A stretch of DNA of 64,000 bases from Haladaptatus caseinilyticus (GTDB lineage Archaea; Halobacteriota; Halobacteria; Halobacteriales; Haladaptataceae). Position numbers and translations under genes: made by a program. The notes under the pieces are model-generated. The model had not been told where the DNA came from and searched no databases. It saw only the letters and a list, made by a program, of their open reading frames with translations. Below are positions 52,321 to 60,923 of this stretch, in pieces. The stretch is from the NCBI RefSeq assembly GCF_026248685.1, contig NZ_CP111040.1:543000-606999 (forward strand). Direction: 5' to 3'. Numbering within the stretch: position 1 is the first letter of the stretch; every line of letters starts with the position of its first letter.

Positions 52321-53376
52321 ATGATAATCGACGGTAACGAAATCGAAGACAACGGGGTTTTTTTCATCGCTGAGGTGGGCGTGAATCACAATGGGAGCAT
52401 GGCACGTGCGAAAGAACTGATAGACGCCGCCGCGGCAGCCGATGCCGATGCGGTCAAATTCCAGACGTTCGAAACCGACCGACTGGTCGCGGAGCAAGCC
52501 CCAAAAGCGGAGTATCAAAAGAATCGAACCGGAACGGAGGGCTCACAGCACGAGATGCTCGAACAGTACGAGCTGACTACCGAAGAACACGAGGAACTTC
52601 TCGAATACTGCAACGAAGTTGACATTACGTTTCTCTCCTCCCCGTTCGACCGGAAGAGCGTAGATCTTTTGGACGAACTCGACGTCTCCGCCATTAAAGT
52701 CGGATCCGGAGAACTCACTAATCACCAGTTACTCCGATACATCGCCAAAACCGGTAGACCGGTGATAGTAAGCACGGGAATGGCGACGCTTGCTGAGGTC
52801 GAGATGGCAGTAAAAACGATACGGGACGCCAATTCGTCGGTCGCGTTCAGTCTCCTCCACTGTGTTTCATCCTATCCCGCAGCGTTATCAAGTCTGAACC
52901 TCCGCGCCATAGAAACTATGAACGAACGGTTTTCGGTCCCGATCGGTTATTCGGACCACAGTACAGCAGTTGAGACCCCAGCATTCGCGGTGAGTATCGG
53001 TGCCCAAATAATCGAAAAGCACATGACACTTGATAAATCGCTTCCCGGCCCCGACCACGAAGCGTCACTTACCCCCGACGAACTAGACCGAGCAGTCACA
53101 ATTGCCCGCAGGGCGGCGAAAGCAAGGGGCACCCCCGAGAAAAAACCGGTGCCGTCCGAATCAGAGAACCGCAAAGTCGCTCGGAAGAGCCTCCATACTA
53201 GCCGTAAAATCGGAGAAGGGGAAATACTCACGAGGGACGACGTGGTGATTCTCCGACCCGCTAACGGACTTTCCCCTGCCGCATTCGATTCGATCCTCGG
53301 TAAGCGAACAACAACGGATCTGGACTCCAATGCGCCGATAACGGCGCATGCGATAGCTAATGTAGATGAGGAGTGA
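52321..53376 (+). CDS. neuB: N-acylneuraminate/legionaminate synthase (NeuB/LegI family)
   Basis: 351 residues. Condenses an acylated mannosamine-type sugar with PEP to a nine-carbon acid sugar. NeuB barrel marks: FFIAEVGVNHNGSMARAKEL, ADAVKFQTFETDRL, FLSSPFDRKSVDLLDEL, IKVGSGELTN, IVSTGMATLAEVEMAVKTI, LHCVSSYPA and IGYSDHSTAVETPAFAVSIG, then IIEKHMTLDKSLPGPDHEAS. The C-terminal SAF (antifreeze-like) domain begins near RKSLHTSRKIGEGEILTRDD. Three bases separate it from neuC. Confidence 0.94.
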   Translation: MIIDGNEIEDNGVFFIAEVGVNHNGSMARAKELIDAAAAADADAVKFQTFETDRLVAEQAPKAEYQKNRTGTEGSQHEMLEQYELTTEEHEELLEYCNEVDITFLSSPFDRKSVDLLDELDVSAIKVGSGELTNHQLLRYIAKTGRPVIVSTGMATLAEVEMAVKTIRDANSSVAFSLLHCVSSYPAALSSLNLRAIETMNERFSVPIGYSDHSTAVETPAFAVSIGAQIIEKHMTLDKSLPGPDHEASLTPDELDRAVTIARRAAKARGTPEKKPVPSESENRKVARKSLHTSRKIGEGEILTRDDVVILRPANGLSPAAFDSILGKRTTTDLDSNAPITAHAIANVDEE

Positions 53377-53379
53377 TCG

Positions 53380-54525
53380 ATGCCGACGAAAAAGATAACC
53401 GTCGTCACTGGCACGCGAGCGGAATACGGACTGCTATCGTCGTCGATGGCGAAAATAAAGCAAAGCCCCACGTTGGAGCTGACGACCGTTGCAACCGGGA
53501 TGCATCTTTCACGGAGACACGGCCACACGATCGATCGGATTCGAGAAGACGGGTTCGACGTTACGGATTCCGTCGACACGCTGCTCGGAAGCGACACTGG
53601 ACGTGGGATGGCCAAATCACTTGGACTTGGTATCGCGGGACTCGCAGAGAGCTTCGAGTCCATTGAACCAGACGTAGTTCTCACGCTTGGCGACAGGGGC
53701 GAGGCATTTGGCGCTGGTATCGCCGCCGCACACATGAACATTCCAGTTGCCCACATACACGGAGGGGACGCGATGAAGGGGGCGACCATCGACGACAGTA
53801 TCAGACATGCTCTCACGAAATTCGCACACATCCACTTTCCCGCGACCGAGGCGAGCAAACAGCGGATTTTACGTCTCGGCGAGGAGGAGTGGCGCATACA
53901 AACTGTCGGCGCGCCAGGGCTGGACGACGTAATTGACGGCGAATATGACGACGCCGAGAACGTCCGAGAGACGCTCGATCTCGATAGTACACGACCGCTC
54001 GCTGTAGTCGTTCAACACCCAGAAACCACCAATCCCGAGAACGCTGGCGAACAAATGCGCCAAACACTCGAAGCGATCACTGAGTTCAACGCACAAATCG
54101 TCGTCATCCATCCGAACGCCGACGCTGGAAGCCAGCAGATAATAGAAACGATTCGCAGGTACAAAGCGTCCGATCGATTCGCCACGTTCGAGAGCCTTCC
54201 ACGGCGGACGTATCTCGGGCTATTGGATACAGCAGACGTGATGGTCGGGAACTCAAGTAGTGCAATAATCGAAGCGCCATCGTTCGGTCTTCCAGTAGTC
54301 GATGTCGGGCCGCGGCAGGCAGGTCGCGACCGGGCTGAGAACGTCGAAAGCGTCCCTCACGACACGGCGGCAATATGTGACGGGATTGAAACCGCGCTCG
54401 AAACTGGCGGTAATCGCGAATACACGAATCCATACGACATGGGCGGCGCGGCGGACCGGATCGTCAAAACGCTTGAAACGATATCGATCGACAACCGACT
54501 TCTCACGAAGTCGATTACGTATTGA
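53380..54525 (+). CDS. neuC: UDP-N-acetylglucosamine 2-epimerase, hydrolysing (NeuC/LegG family)
   Basis: 381 residues, GT-B fold. Makes the ManNAc-type precursor for NeuB by removing UDP with inversion at C2. Signature VVTGTRAEYGLLSSSMAKIK at the N-terminus, LTLGDRGEAFGAGIAAAHMN, IPVAHIHGGDAMKGATIDDS, then MVGNSSSAIIEAPSFGLPVV and DVGPRQAGRDRAENV in the UDP-binding half. NeuC/LegG rather than WecB, since GTRAEYG and the pairing with neuB fit. Confidence 0.93.
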   Translation: MPTKKITVVTGTRAEYGLLSSSMAKIKQSPTLELTTVATGMHLSRRHGHTIDRIREDGFDVTDSVDTLLGSDTGRGMAKSLGLGIAGLAESFESIEPDVVLTLGDRGEAFGAGIAAAHMNIPVAHIHGGDAMKGATIDDSIRHALTKFAHIHFPATEASKQRILRLGEEEWRIQTVGAPGLDDVIDGEYDDAENVRETLDLDSTRPLAVVVQHPETTNPENAGEQMRQTLEAITEFNAQIVVIHPNADAGSQQIIETIRRYKASDRFATFESLPRRTYLGLLDTADVMVGNSSSAIIEAPSFGLPVVDVGPRQAGRDRAENVESVPHDTAAICDGIETALETGGNREYTNPYDMGGAADRIVKTLETISIDNRLLTKSITY

Positions 54526-54539
54526 CGAGGTGGACAGAA

Positions 54540-55163
54540 GTGAAGATACTATACTGTGCCGGAGAGCAGGCATGTGTCGTTCTCGACGTTCTGCGTCGAA
54601 ACGGAAATATCGACGACGTGGCGATCATCGACGATGATAGCTCTCGACACGGGAAGTCTATCTACGGTGCCGAAATCATCGGTGGCGAAGCGATGTTAGC
54701 GAACCTCGAACCGACACAGGACAGCGTTCTCGTTGCGTTCGGTGCGAATCAGGAGGTCCGACTCGAGCTGGCGGAGCGGGTTAGCGAATACGGTCTTGGT
54801 TTTTTCAATGCGGTTTCAAACGAGGCGACGGTCTCTACAACTGCATCCCTCGGCGAGGGAGTCACGGTAAACGCACAGGCGTACGTCGGGCCAAACGTAA
54901 CTGTCGGTGACCACGTAATTATCGATAGCCTCACCAATGTGTCCCACGATTCGACGCTCCGAGACGGCGTGACGGTCGCGCCGGGAGCAACGATTTCCGG
55001 AGGGGTAGTGATCGGGCGGGATTCGTTCGTCGGGGCGGGTGCAACCGTGTGTGACCATACAAATATCGAAGCAAGCGCGACGATCGGAGCCGGGGCAGTC
55101 GTCACGAAAGATGTGCCCGCAGGTGCGACCGTTGTCGGTGTCCCGGCAGAACCGCTGGAATGA
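54540..55163 (+). CDS. NeuD/LegH-like hexapeptide acyltransferase
   Basis: 207 residues from the GTG at 54540 (MKILYCAGEQACVVLDVLRR); a TTG at 54522 lies inside neuC. N-terminal nucleotide/sugar-binding fold as in PglD and NeuD, then left-handed beta-helix hexapeptide repeats (for example GVTVNAQAYVGPNVTVGDHV, IGRDSFVGAGATVCDHTNIE) ending GATVVGVPAEPLE. Likely N-acetylates the 4-amino group of the pathway intermediate (LegH role) or O-acetylates the product. Starts 14 bp after neuC. Confidence 0.88.
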   Translation: MKILYCAGEQACVVLDVLRRNGNIDDVAIIDDDSSRHGKSIYGAEIIGGEAMLANLEPTQDSVLVAFGANQEVRLELAERVSEYGLGFFNAVSNEATVSTTASLGEGVTVNAQAYVGPNVTVGDHVIIDSLTNVSHDSTLRDGVTVAPGATISGGVVIGRDSFVGAGATVCDHTNIEASATIGAGAVVTKDVPAGATVVGVPAEPLE

Positions 55164-55211
55164 AACCGTTCCGGACTTCAACACTCGGTCGGACCCGTCG
55201 GATCAATCGAT

Positions 55212-55988
55212 TCAGGAGATGCTCCAACCGCCGTCGACGACAAGGTTGTGTCCGGTAACGTAGCTCGCGGCGTCCGACGCGAGAAACACTACTGCACCAG
55301 TGATATCGTCCGCGTCCGCCATTCGACCAAGGGGCGTTCGTTCCTCGTACTGATCAACGAACTGCTGGCCCTGCTGGTCTGACACACCACCAGGACTTAC
55401 CGCATTGACGCGAACACCGTACTCACCCAAGTACGACGCCAGGTAGCGAGTAAGATTGAGTACGCCACCCTTGATCGCGGCGTACTCCACCGGACTCGTA
55501 ATATTCGTTCCTTGGTAGAGCGTAAAATCCGGTGCCTGAACCCCATAAATTGATCCAAAGTTGATAATTACGCCGCCCGAGTTCTGTTCCTTCATAACGG
55601 CCGATGCGTGTTTAGCCGTCGAAAAATAGGAGTCCAAATTCAGCGACACGTTTTCGTGCCAGTCGTCTATCGTGACTTGTTCGAACTCCCGGCCATAGTT
55701 CTCGTTTCTTGGGTACGCACTGTTGATAAGGACATCCAACGACCCGAATTGTTCAACTGTCGTCTCGACTGTCGCCTGCACTTCCTCGTCAACGGTGGAA
55801 TCTACGTGGGCAAATTCCACGTTTTCTCCGAGCTCCGAGACGAGTTCGGTTCCGGCCGATTCGTTAACGTCAGCGACGATCACCGTAGCTCCGTGGTCGA
55901 GAAGGCCACGAGTAACCGCCCGTCCGATAAGTCCCGCACCACCGACGACGATGGCTGTCTTTTCGGAGAGATCGAATCGATCGGTCAC
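55212..55988 (-). CDS. SDR oxidoreductase, PtmA-like
   Basis: 258 residues. Classical SDR: IVVGGAGLIGRAVTRGL (NAD loop), LINSAYPRNEN in place of NNAG, catalytic Ser in INFGSIYGVQ, and YAAIKGGVLNLTRYLAS (Tyr-x3-Lys), then AVSPGGVSDQQG. It resembles PtmA of legionaminic acid clusters, thought to help supply the amino-sugar precursor. It stands convergent with the NeuD-like gene, 48 bp away. Confidence 0.85.
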   Translation of the reverse strand: MTDRFDLSEKTAIVVGGAGLIGRAVTRGLLDHGATVIVADVNESAGTELVSELGENVEFAHVDSTVDEEVQATVETTVEQFGSLDVLINSAYPRNENYGREFEQVTIDDWHENVSLNLDSYFSTAKHASAVMKEQNSGGVIINFGSIYGVQAPDFTLYQGTNITSPVEYAAIKGGVLNLTRYLASYLGEYGVRVNAVSPGGVSDQQGQQFVDQYEERTPLGRMADADDITGAVVFLASDAASYVTGHNLVVDGGWSIS

Positions 55989-56217
55989 TGCTGTTCCTCG
56001 CTCGTGTAGTTGGTCACACTGTTGATTCGAGGGTCACACCGAATTGCATTGAGCTCGGAGTCAGACATAGCGTGACAATTAGATCCATATAATATAAAAT
56101 ATATACAATCGTATTTTACTTCGTGATTTCGCGGTGATTGAACGGATTTGGGGGACGGTTTTTCATTTCGGATAAAAATACAAACAATAAAGCGAGAGAG
56201 AATCATTGTGGGTGATA

Positions 56218-57285
56218 ATGACGTACACAGCAGGGGTCATCGGATTCGGTCGGGTCGGCCGAAACCATGCGGAAGCGTTTCTCGATAACGACGATATAGA
56301 ACTCCAGGCGATCGCGGACGCGGATCCGGACCTCGTCGCCAAAATGGGGTCGCATTGGAATATTCCATCGTGCCAGCGCTACGATAGGCACTCGGAATTA
56401 CTGGAAACCGAAAGACTAGATATCGTCACGGTAGCGACTCCGGGACACCTGCATCGAGAGCACGTCATCGACGCGGTGAACGCGGAGCAACCACCTCACG
56501 TTATCTTGTGTGAAAAACCGATTGCGACGAGCGTGCGTGACGCTTCGAGGATGGTAGCTGCGTGTGAACGGGCTGGAGTCACGTTACTCGTAAACCACTC
56601 GCGCAGATTTTCCGAATGCTTTCAGGCGCTTTTCCGACTGCTCCACCAAACGGACGTTTTCGGAACGATCCGGTCAGCCGAGGTCGTTTCGGGTGGGGAG
56701 TTGCTCAACATAGGAACACACTACATGGACCTCCTGCTGTACCTGCTCGATACGCGCGTGAAAGACGTGCGAGGTGGGTACGTAGAGCCGATTTCGTCGC
56801 ATGGCTACACCCGATTTCGTGGCGGGGGGACTTTCGTCATGGAAAACGATGTTATCGCCACCCTTAATCCAGCCCCTGGGTCGGCAGATAGATTGTATCT
56901 GGAGAGCGACCGAGGTCGGTTGTCGATGCCGTTAAGTATCGCACAAGATGCTGATCACGAGTGCCAATTCTGGCGGATCGAAGACGGTCTACGGTCCCTT
57001 ACCGAACCTCCGGAACCATTGGAAGCGCTTTGGGAACGAGATATCGACGGAGTTCATTCGACATTCGAACCCGGGATGGTTCCAGCACAACCCCTCTTCG
57101 AGAACGCCGTAGATCACATCGTAGGAATCCTCAACGGCAGCGAGCACAACGCTGTACCCGGTACCCGTGCAGTTCACGGGTTAGAGGCACTTTTTGGGAC
57201 AGTAATCTCGGATTTTACAGGTTCTCGCGTTGTATTACCGATAGAAGAACCGTTCCGAGCGGTCCCTCTAGAATACGACATTTAA
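56218..57285 (+). CDS. Gfo/Idh/MocA-family oxidoreductase
   Basis: 355 residues from the ATG at 56218; a GTG four codons earlier is possible. Rossmann start TAGVIGFGRVGRNHAEAFLD, ATPGHLHREHVIDAV, and catalytic VILCEKPIATSVRDA (EKP motif); C-terminal domain with NIGTHYMDLLLYLLDTRVKD (His/Asp of the active site). NAD(P)-dependent oxidation of a sugar or sugar nucleotide; in this place probably part of the amino-sugar route. Last gene of the cluster, with AT-rich DNA on both sides. Confidence 0.9.
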   Translation: MTYTAGVIGFGRVGRNHAEAFLDNDDIELQAIADADPDLVAKMGSHWNIPSCQRYDRHSELLETERLDIVTVATPGHLHREHVIDAVNAEQPPHVILCEKPIATSVRDASRMVAACERAGVTLLVNHSRRFSECFQALFRLLHQTDVFGTIRSAEVVSGGELLNIGTHYMDLLLYLLDTRVKDVRGGYVEPISSHGYTRFRGGGTFVMENDVIATLNPAPGSADRLYLESDRGRLSMPLSIAQDADHECQFWRIEDGLRSLTEPPEPLEALWERDIDGVHSTFEPGMVPAQPLFENAVDHIVGILNGSEHNAVPGTRAVHGLEALFGTVISDFTGSRVVLPIEEPFRAVPLEYDI

Positions 57286-58155
57286 ATATTAATTTGAGAC
57301 GTACAGAATCGGATAAGTACTTATATATCATCATTCACTCATCAATGAAATTTATTTACAGAAAAGTTTATTAAACTATAGATATAATAGGTAAATTGCT
57401 ATGTGTAAGGAGGTGATGGTGCATGGCTGTTACTGATTAGGGTACCGCGGTCTGGCCAGTACTGCATAAAGACACGATTGATAGGTTATCGCGGTCGAAA
57501 GACGCGAAGCCGAACGACACAGGGAGGATGCAGTCATCACAGACGGCGTCAAACCAGTGTCTTCATGTTAAACGGGATAATCGTCCGACGAAACTGAAAC
57601 TTACTGCTGGAGTTCGTAAACGAATACTCAGAGAGTTACCTCTAAAGCTGTGGAGGACTGAATACGCTTGATCGGAGCTAATCCTACGTAGATCGATAGT
57701 GGTGGGCTTCGAGAGGAATCCATATTCTTCAAATACGGATTTGAATCCCGTTGCGTCCGCTCACAGCCAGCGGTAGCCGATCGCCAGCGCTCAACCGATC
57801 GCACAGAACAATCCGAGGAGTCTCATGTATGAAGGGCCAATGTCCGAAAGCATCCCCGATTCAGGAACGCTCGTTCGTAGCTCCGATTCGTGTGCCGTTT
57901 CCTCAATTGACGAAGTCAATGTCGAGTGGGGGTCTGGTGTCACGTCCCGCTCACAGTAGTCAGGAGACCGCTGTCGTTTCTGTCACCATGCTCTGCACAG
58001 TCGTCGATACCGTTACCGTCGAAGTCAGTATTGAGGTAATCGGGTGTGCCACCATCGATGGCCTTCTCCGGCGGTTCGTCTGGCCAGCGGGTGGTTCACG
58101 TGGGAATTCGATGAAGACGCCGCGCCTGTGGTGTTCCGTCGAAACGCGATACACC
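57286..58155. other. Degraded stretch with minus-strand protein remnants
   Basis: No intact gene. Minus-strand frames give GTPDYLNTDFDGNGIDDCAE (about 58040-57990), then ERDVTPDPHSTLTSSIEETA and YMRLLGLFCAIG-stop-ALAIGYRWL (about 57950-57770), the last like a C-terminal membrane anchor with TGG changed to TGA. This may be one decayed surface protein. Nothing is seen between 57286 and 57750, which is AT-rich at its left end. Confidence 0.35.
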
Positions 58156-58419
58156 TCAGCCCGGCCGAATCCAAGCAAGCGTTTCACCCGCTTCGAACTC
58201 GTCGTTTTCGTCGAGGATGATTTCGTCGAGCTGACCCGTCACCGGTGCTGGAACGTCGATACTCACTTTTTCGACTTGGAACTCACAGAGATCGTCACCA
58301 GCCTCAACGTGACTCCCTTCGGTCACGAACCAGTTGACGACCACTGCCTCGTCCTCCTCGACATCCGTCGGCCACACGTCGGCCGTATCGACTGAGACGC
58401 GATCGGAATTCGAACTCAT
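58156..58419 (-). CDS. Stand-alone lipoyl-domain protein
   Basis: 87 residues forming one biotinyl/lipoyl barrel: VVVNWFVTEGSHVEAGDDL, then the lipoylated Lys in CEFQVEKVSIDVPAPVTG and FEAGETLAWIRPG. It lacks peripheral-subunit-binding and acyltransferase domains of E2. Overlaps the E1 beta stop by four bases. It must work with an E2 core from elsewhere, or be a free lipoyl carrier. Confidence 0.85.
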   Translation of the reverse strand: MSSNSDRVSVDTADVWPTDVEEDEAVVVNWFVTEGSHVEAGDDLCEFQVEKVSIDVPAPVTGQLDEIILDENDEFEAGETLAWIRPG

Positions 58420-59450
58420 GAATTCGAGTGTACGTTTTGAACGGTCTCAATGATGTCGTCAGTCCCCGGAATCACTTCGTTCTCTAGCGGCCGGGCATAC
58501 GGCAAGGGTACGTCCGGAACCGCGACTCGTTCGACAGCGTCAAGATCGTCGAGCGACCCCTCTGCAACGCTCGCAATGATTTCGCCAGTGACGCCGAACG
58601 AACGGTAATCCTCATCTACGACGACTAACCGACCGGTTTTTTCGACGGACTCTTGAACGGTCTCGGTGTCGAGCGGAACGAGCGTTCGGAGGTCGATAAC
58701 TTCGGTTTCGATATCGTCGTCGGCGAGTGAATCAGCCGCTTCGAGTGCTCGGTGGACGTGGAGTCCGAGGGTAACGACGGTAACATCGTCACCCTTGCGC
58801 TTGATGTCGGCATTACCGAATGGAATCGTGTAGTCATCCTCGGGGACCGCCGTTTTTGGTCCGTCTGGGGCAGGCATCCAACCAATTCCCATCAATCGTT
58901 TGTGGAATAGATAGACGACCGGATCGTCGTCACGAATGGCATTGTGCATCAAGCCCTTCGCGTCGTACGCCGTCGAGGGCACGACGACCTTCATCCCGGG
59001 AAGATGCGCGAACGTCCCGTAGAGGGTTTGGGAATGTTGTGCGGCGTCATTGTAGGTACCGCCGACTGCCGTCGTGAGCACCATTGGGACGTTCACCGAC
59101 CCACCGCTCATGTAGGTGTTTTTCGCCATTTGGTTGTAGATCTGGTCCATGCAGACGCCGAAGAAATCGACGAACATGAGTTCAGCAATCGGTCGCATCC
59201 CTTCCTGGGCCGCACCGACGGCGGCTCCGAGATATGCCGTTTCGCTGATTGGAACGTCCATAATTCGGTCGTGGTCGAACTCGTCGAGCAGGCCGTCAGT
59301 ACTGTCGAAAATTCCACCGTAGTCGGCAACATCCTCACCCATGTAGAAGACTTCCTCGTTTTCATGCATCTCGTGAGCAATCGCCTCAACCATTGCCCGA
59401 CTCATGGTCAGCATCCGCCCAGATTCCTGTTCTGGTTCTTGCTGTGCCAT
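58416..59450 (-). CDS. 2-oxoacid/acetoin dehydrogenase E1 component beta subunit
   Basis: 344 residues, transketolase-like Pyr domain plus C-terminal domain: NEEVFYMGEDVADYGGIFDS, MDVPISETAYLGAAVGAAQE, TTAVGGTYNDAAQHSQTLYG, and in the C-terminal domain VTLGLHVHRALEAADSLADD, DLRTLVPLDTETVQESVEKT and VDEDYRSFGVTGEIIASVAE. Pairs with the alpha subunit to hold ThDP. One-base overlap with the alpha gene (TGATG). Acetoin, pyruvate or branched-chain acids are all possible substrates. Confidence 0.92.
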   Translation of the reverse strand: MAQQEPEQESGRMLTMSRAMVEAIAHEMHENEEVFYMGEDVADYGGIFDSTDGLLDEFDHDRIMDVPISETAYLGAAVGAAQEGMRPIAELMFVDFFGVCMDQIYNQMAKNTYMSGGSVNVPMVLTTAVGGTYNDAAQHSQTLYGTFAHLPGMKVVVPSTAYDAKGLMHNAIRDDDPVVYLFHKRLMGIGWMPAPDGPKTAVPEDDYTIPFGNADIKRKGDDVTVVTLGLHVHRALEAADSLADDDIETEVIDLRTLVPLDTETVQESVEKTGRLVVVDEDYRSFGVTGEIIASVAEGSLDDLDAVERVAVPDVPLPYARPLENEVIPGTDDIIETVQNVHSNS

Positions 59451-60496
59451 CAGTCGTCACCTCCCGAGGGACGAATCTCGATGGATGGCTCGGTGTCGGT
59501 AACGCCGGACGGTGGATTCGAAAATACGTCTTCGTATGCCTCCTCCGGTTCAGGTTCCGGTTGGTCTTTCGCCCATTCGATCGCTTCCTCGACGCGATCG
59601 TGGGCGTTATCACGAATTTCCTCGATTTCCTCCTCATCGACACCGTGTGCACGGAGATCACTGGCAAGCCGTTCGATCGAATCCCGTTGTTGAGCAGCTT
59701 CCGTGTCTGTCTCCGGTCGGTAGCTCTCGGGATCACCCATGAAATGGCCCATCCGACGGTGAACCTGGACTTCGATAAGTGTTGGTCCGTTTCCATCACG
59801 GGCACGGCCGACTGCCTTCTTGGCAGTCTCGTAGATGGCGATTGCGTCATCGGAATCAACGCGAACGCCAGGGAGGTCGAAGCCATCCGCCCGCTGGGAT
59901 CCGTTTTCGACGTCCGTGACCCGTTCTTTCGGCATGCTGATAGCCCAATCGTTATCCTCGATGACGAATACGACCGGCAAGTTCTGGACGCTCGCCAAGT
60001 TGAGCGACTCCAAAAACGCACCTTGGTCGATCGCACCCTCCCCGAGGAACGCGACAGCAACACTGTCGGTGTTGCGCTTTTTTGCGGCCAGTCCCGCACC
60101 GACCGCCGGCGGACAGCCTTCCGCAATGATGCCGCTACATGCAAATTTTACATCCGGGTCGAACAGATGCATATGTCCCCCTTTACCCTTGCAAAGGCCG
60201 GCCTGACGACCAAAAATTTCGGCCGTCATCCGCTTTAGATCGACGCCCTTCGCGATGGCTACGTGATGGGGTCGGTGGGGAGCCGTAACGGTATCATCTT
60301 CTCGAAGATGTTGACACACGCCTGCGCCCGATGCTTCGTGCCCCGCCGCGAGGTGGAGTTCGCCCGGAATCGGCCCCGCAGAAATATCGAATGCAGGCTG
60401 TTTCCCCTCCAAATACTCCTCCTGCAGACGTTCCTCGTAGTTTCGCGCCGTCACCATATCATCGAACATTTCACGTAATTCGTTAACAGCAACCAT
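59450..60496 (-). CDS. 2-oxoacid/acetoin dehydrogenase E1 component alpha subunit
   Basis: 348 residues. ThDP-binding motif AFLGEGAIDQGAFLESLNLA ... VIEDNDWAISMP; substrate-side AAGHEASGAGVCQHLREDDT, TAPHRPHHVAIAKGVDLKRM and KGKGGHMHLFDPDVKFACSG. The C-terminus is extended and rich in Glu/Pro (QPEPEPEEAYEDVF). First gene of the alpha-beta-lipoyl operon. GHMHLFD pattern is frequent in acetoin dehydrogenase alpha subunits. Confidence 0.92.
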   Translation of the reverse strand: MVAVNELREMFDDMVTARNYEERLQEEYLEGKQPAFDISAGPIPGELHLAAGHEASGAGVCQHLREDDTVTAPHRPHHVAIAKGVDLKRMTAEIFGRQAGLCKGKGGHMHLFDPDVKFACSGIIAEGCPPAVGAGLAAKKRNTDSVAVAFLGEGAIDQGAFLESLNLASVQNLPVVFVIEDNDWAISMPKERVTDVENGSQRADGFDLPGVRVDSDDAIAIYETAKKAVGRARDGNGPTLIEVQVHRRMGHFMGDPESYRPETDTEAAQQRDSIERLASDLRAHGVDEEEIEEIRDNAHDRVEEAIEWAKDQPEPEPEEAYEDVFSNPPSGVTDTEPSIEIRPSGGDD

Positions 60497-60923
60497 GGTA
60501 TGCCCATAAAGGTGACATCGTGAATCGAGAAATAGCTAGGGATGCGTCGACGGGATGTGGTGGAAAGCGGCTGTCGGAATCAAGGCACAGAGACAAAGAT
60601 GCTACTGGGCGCGAGTTACTATGGACAGTATCTTATTCAGTCGATGGACGATGGTGATCCACGTCAGTCAATAGGGTCACGATGGCTGATCCTACGAAGG
60701 GATACGGACGGAGACGTGGAGATACCCCAAAGCCGTTGTCGACTAGATTGTATTGCAGGGACTTCACACGATTGTTTCGACCGACAGAATTAACAAAATC
60801 CGAATAGCAAAGAGGAATAGAGGTCAAACGGATGGAATTCTAGTTGTATAGGGTGGGGAGTTCGTAGTGAGAGACCACACACCCAACGGATTTATCAGTG
60901 AGTGGCCTGTAGTATTGGGCGAC
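60497..60923. other. Divergent intergenic region, nothing recognised
   Basis: About 430 bp between the dehydrogenase operon and the rhodanese-MBL gene. Contains no clear gene; promoters for both must lie here. No conserved dyad could be supported. Confidence 0.4.

Noticed and set aside
52947..53897. 316-codon minus-strand frame across neuB and neuC
   Set aside because: Ser-rich shadow with no domain; both sense genes have full motifs.
57420..57760. Possible tRNA or structured RNA
   Set aside because: Looked for a cloverleaf because of GC-rich patches; no acceptor, D and T arms with GTTCRA could be assembled.
57751..58395. 214-codon plus-strand frame
   Set aside because: Mainly antisense of the lipoyl-domain gene and debris; no motif.
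58156..58419. Lipoyl protein as N-terminus of a broken E2
   Set aside because: The frame ends cleanly after the barrel (WIRPG then stop) and no E2 sequence follows in any frame, so a complete small protein is preferred.
59393..60238. 281-codon plus-strand frame
   Set aside because: Antisense shadow of E1 alpha, whose ThDP motif is clear.
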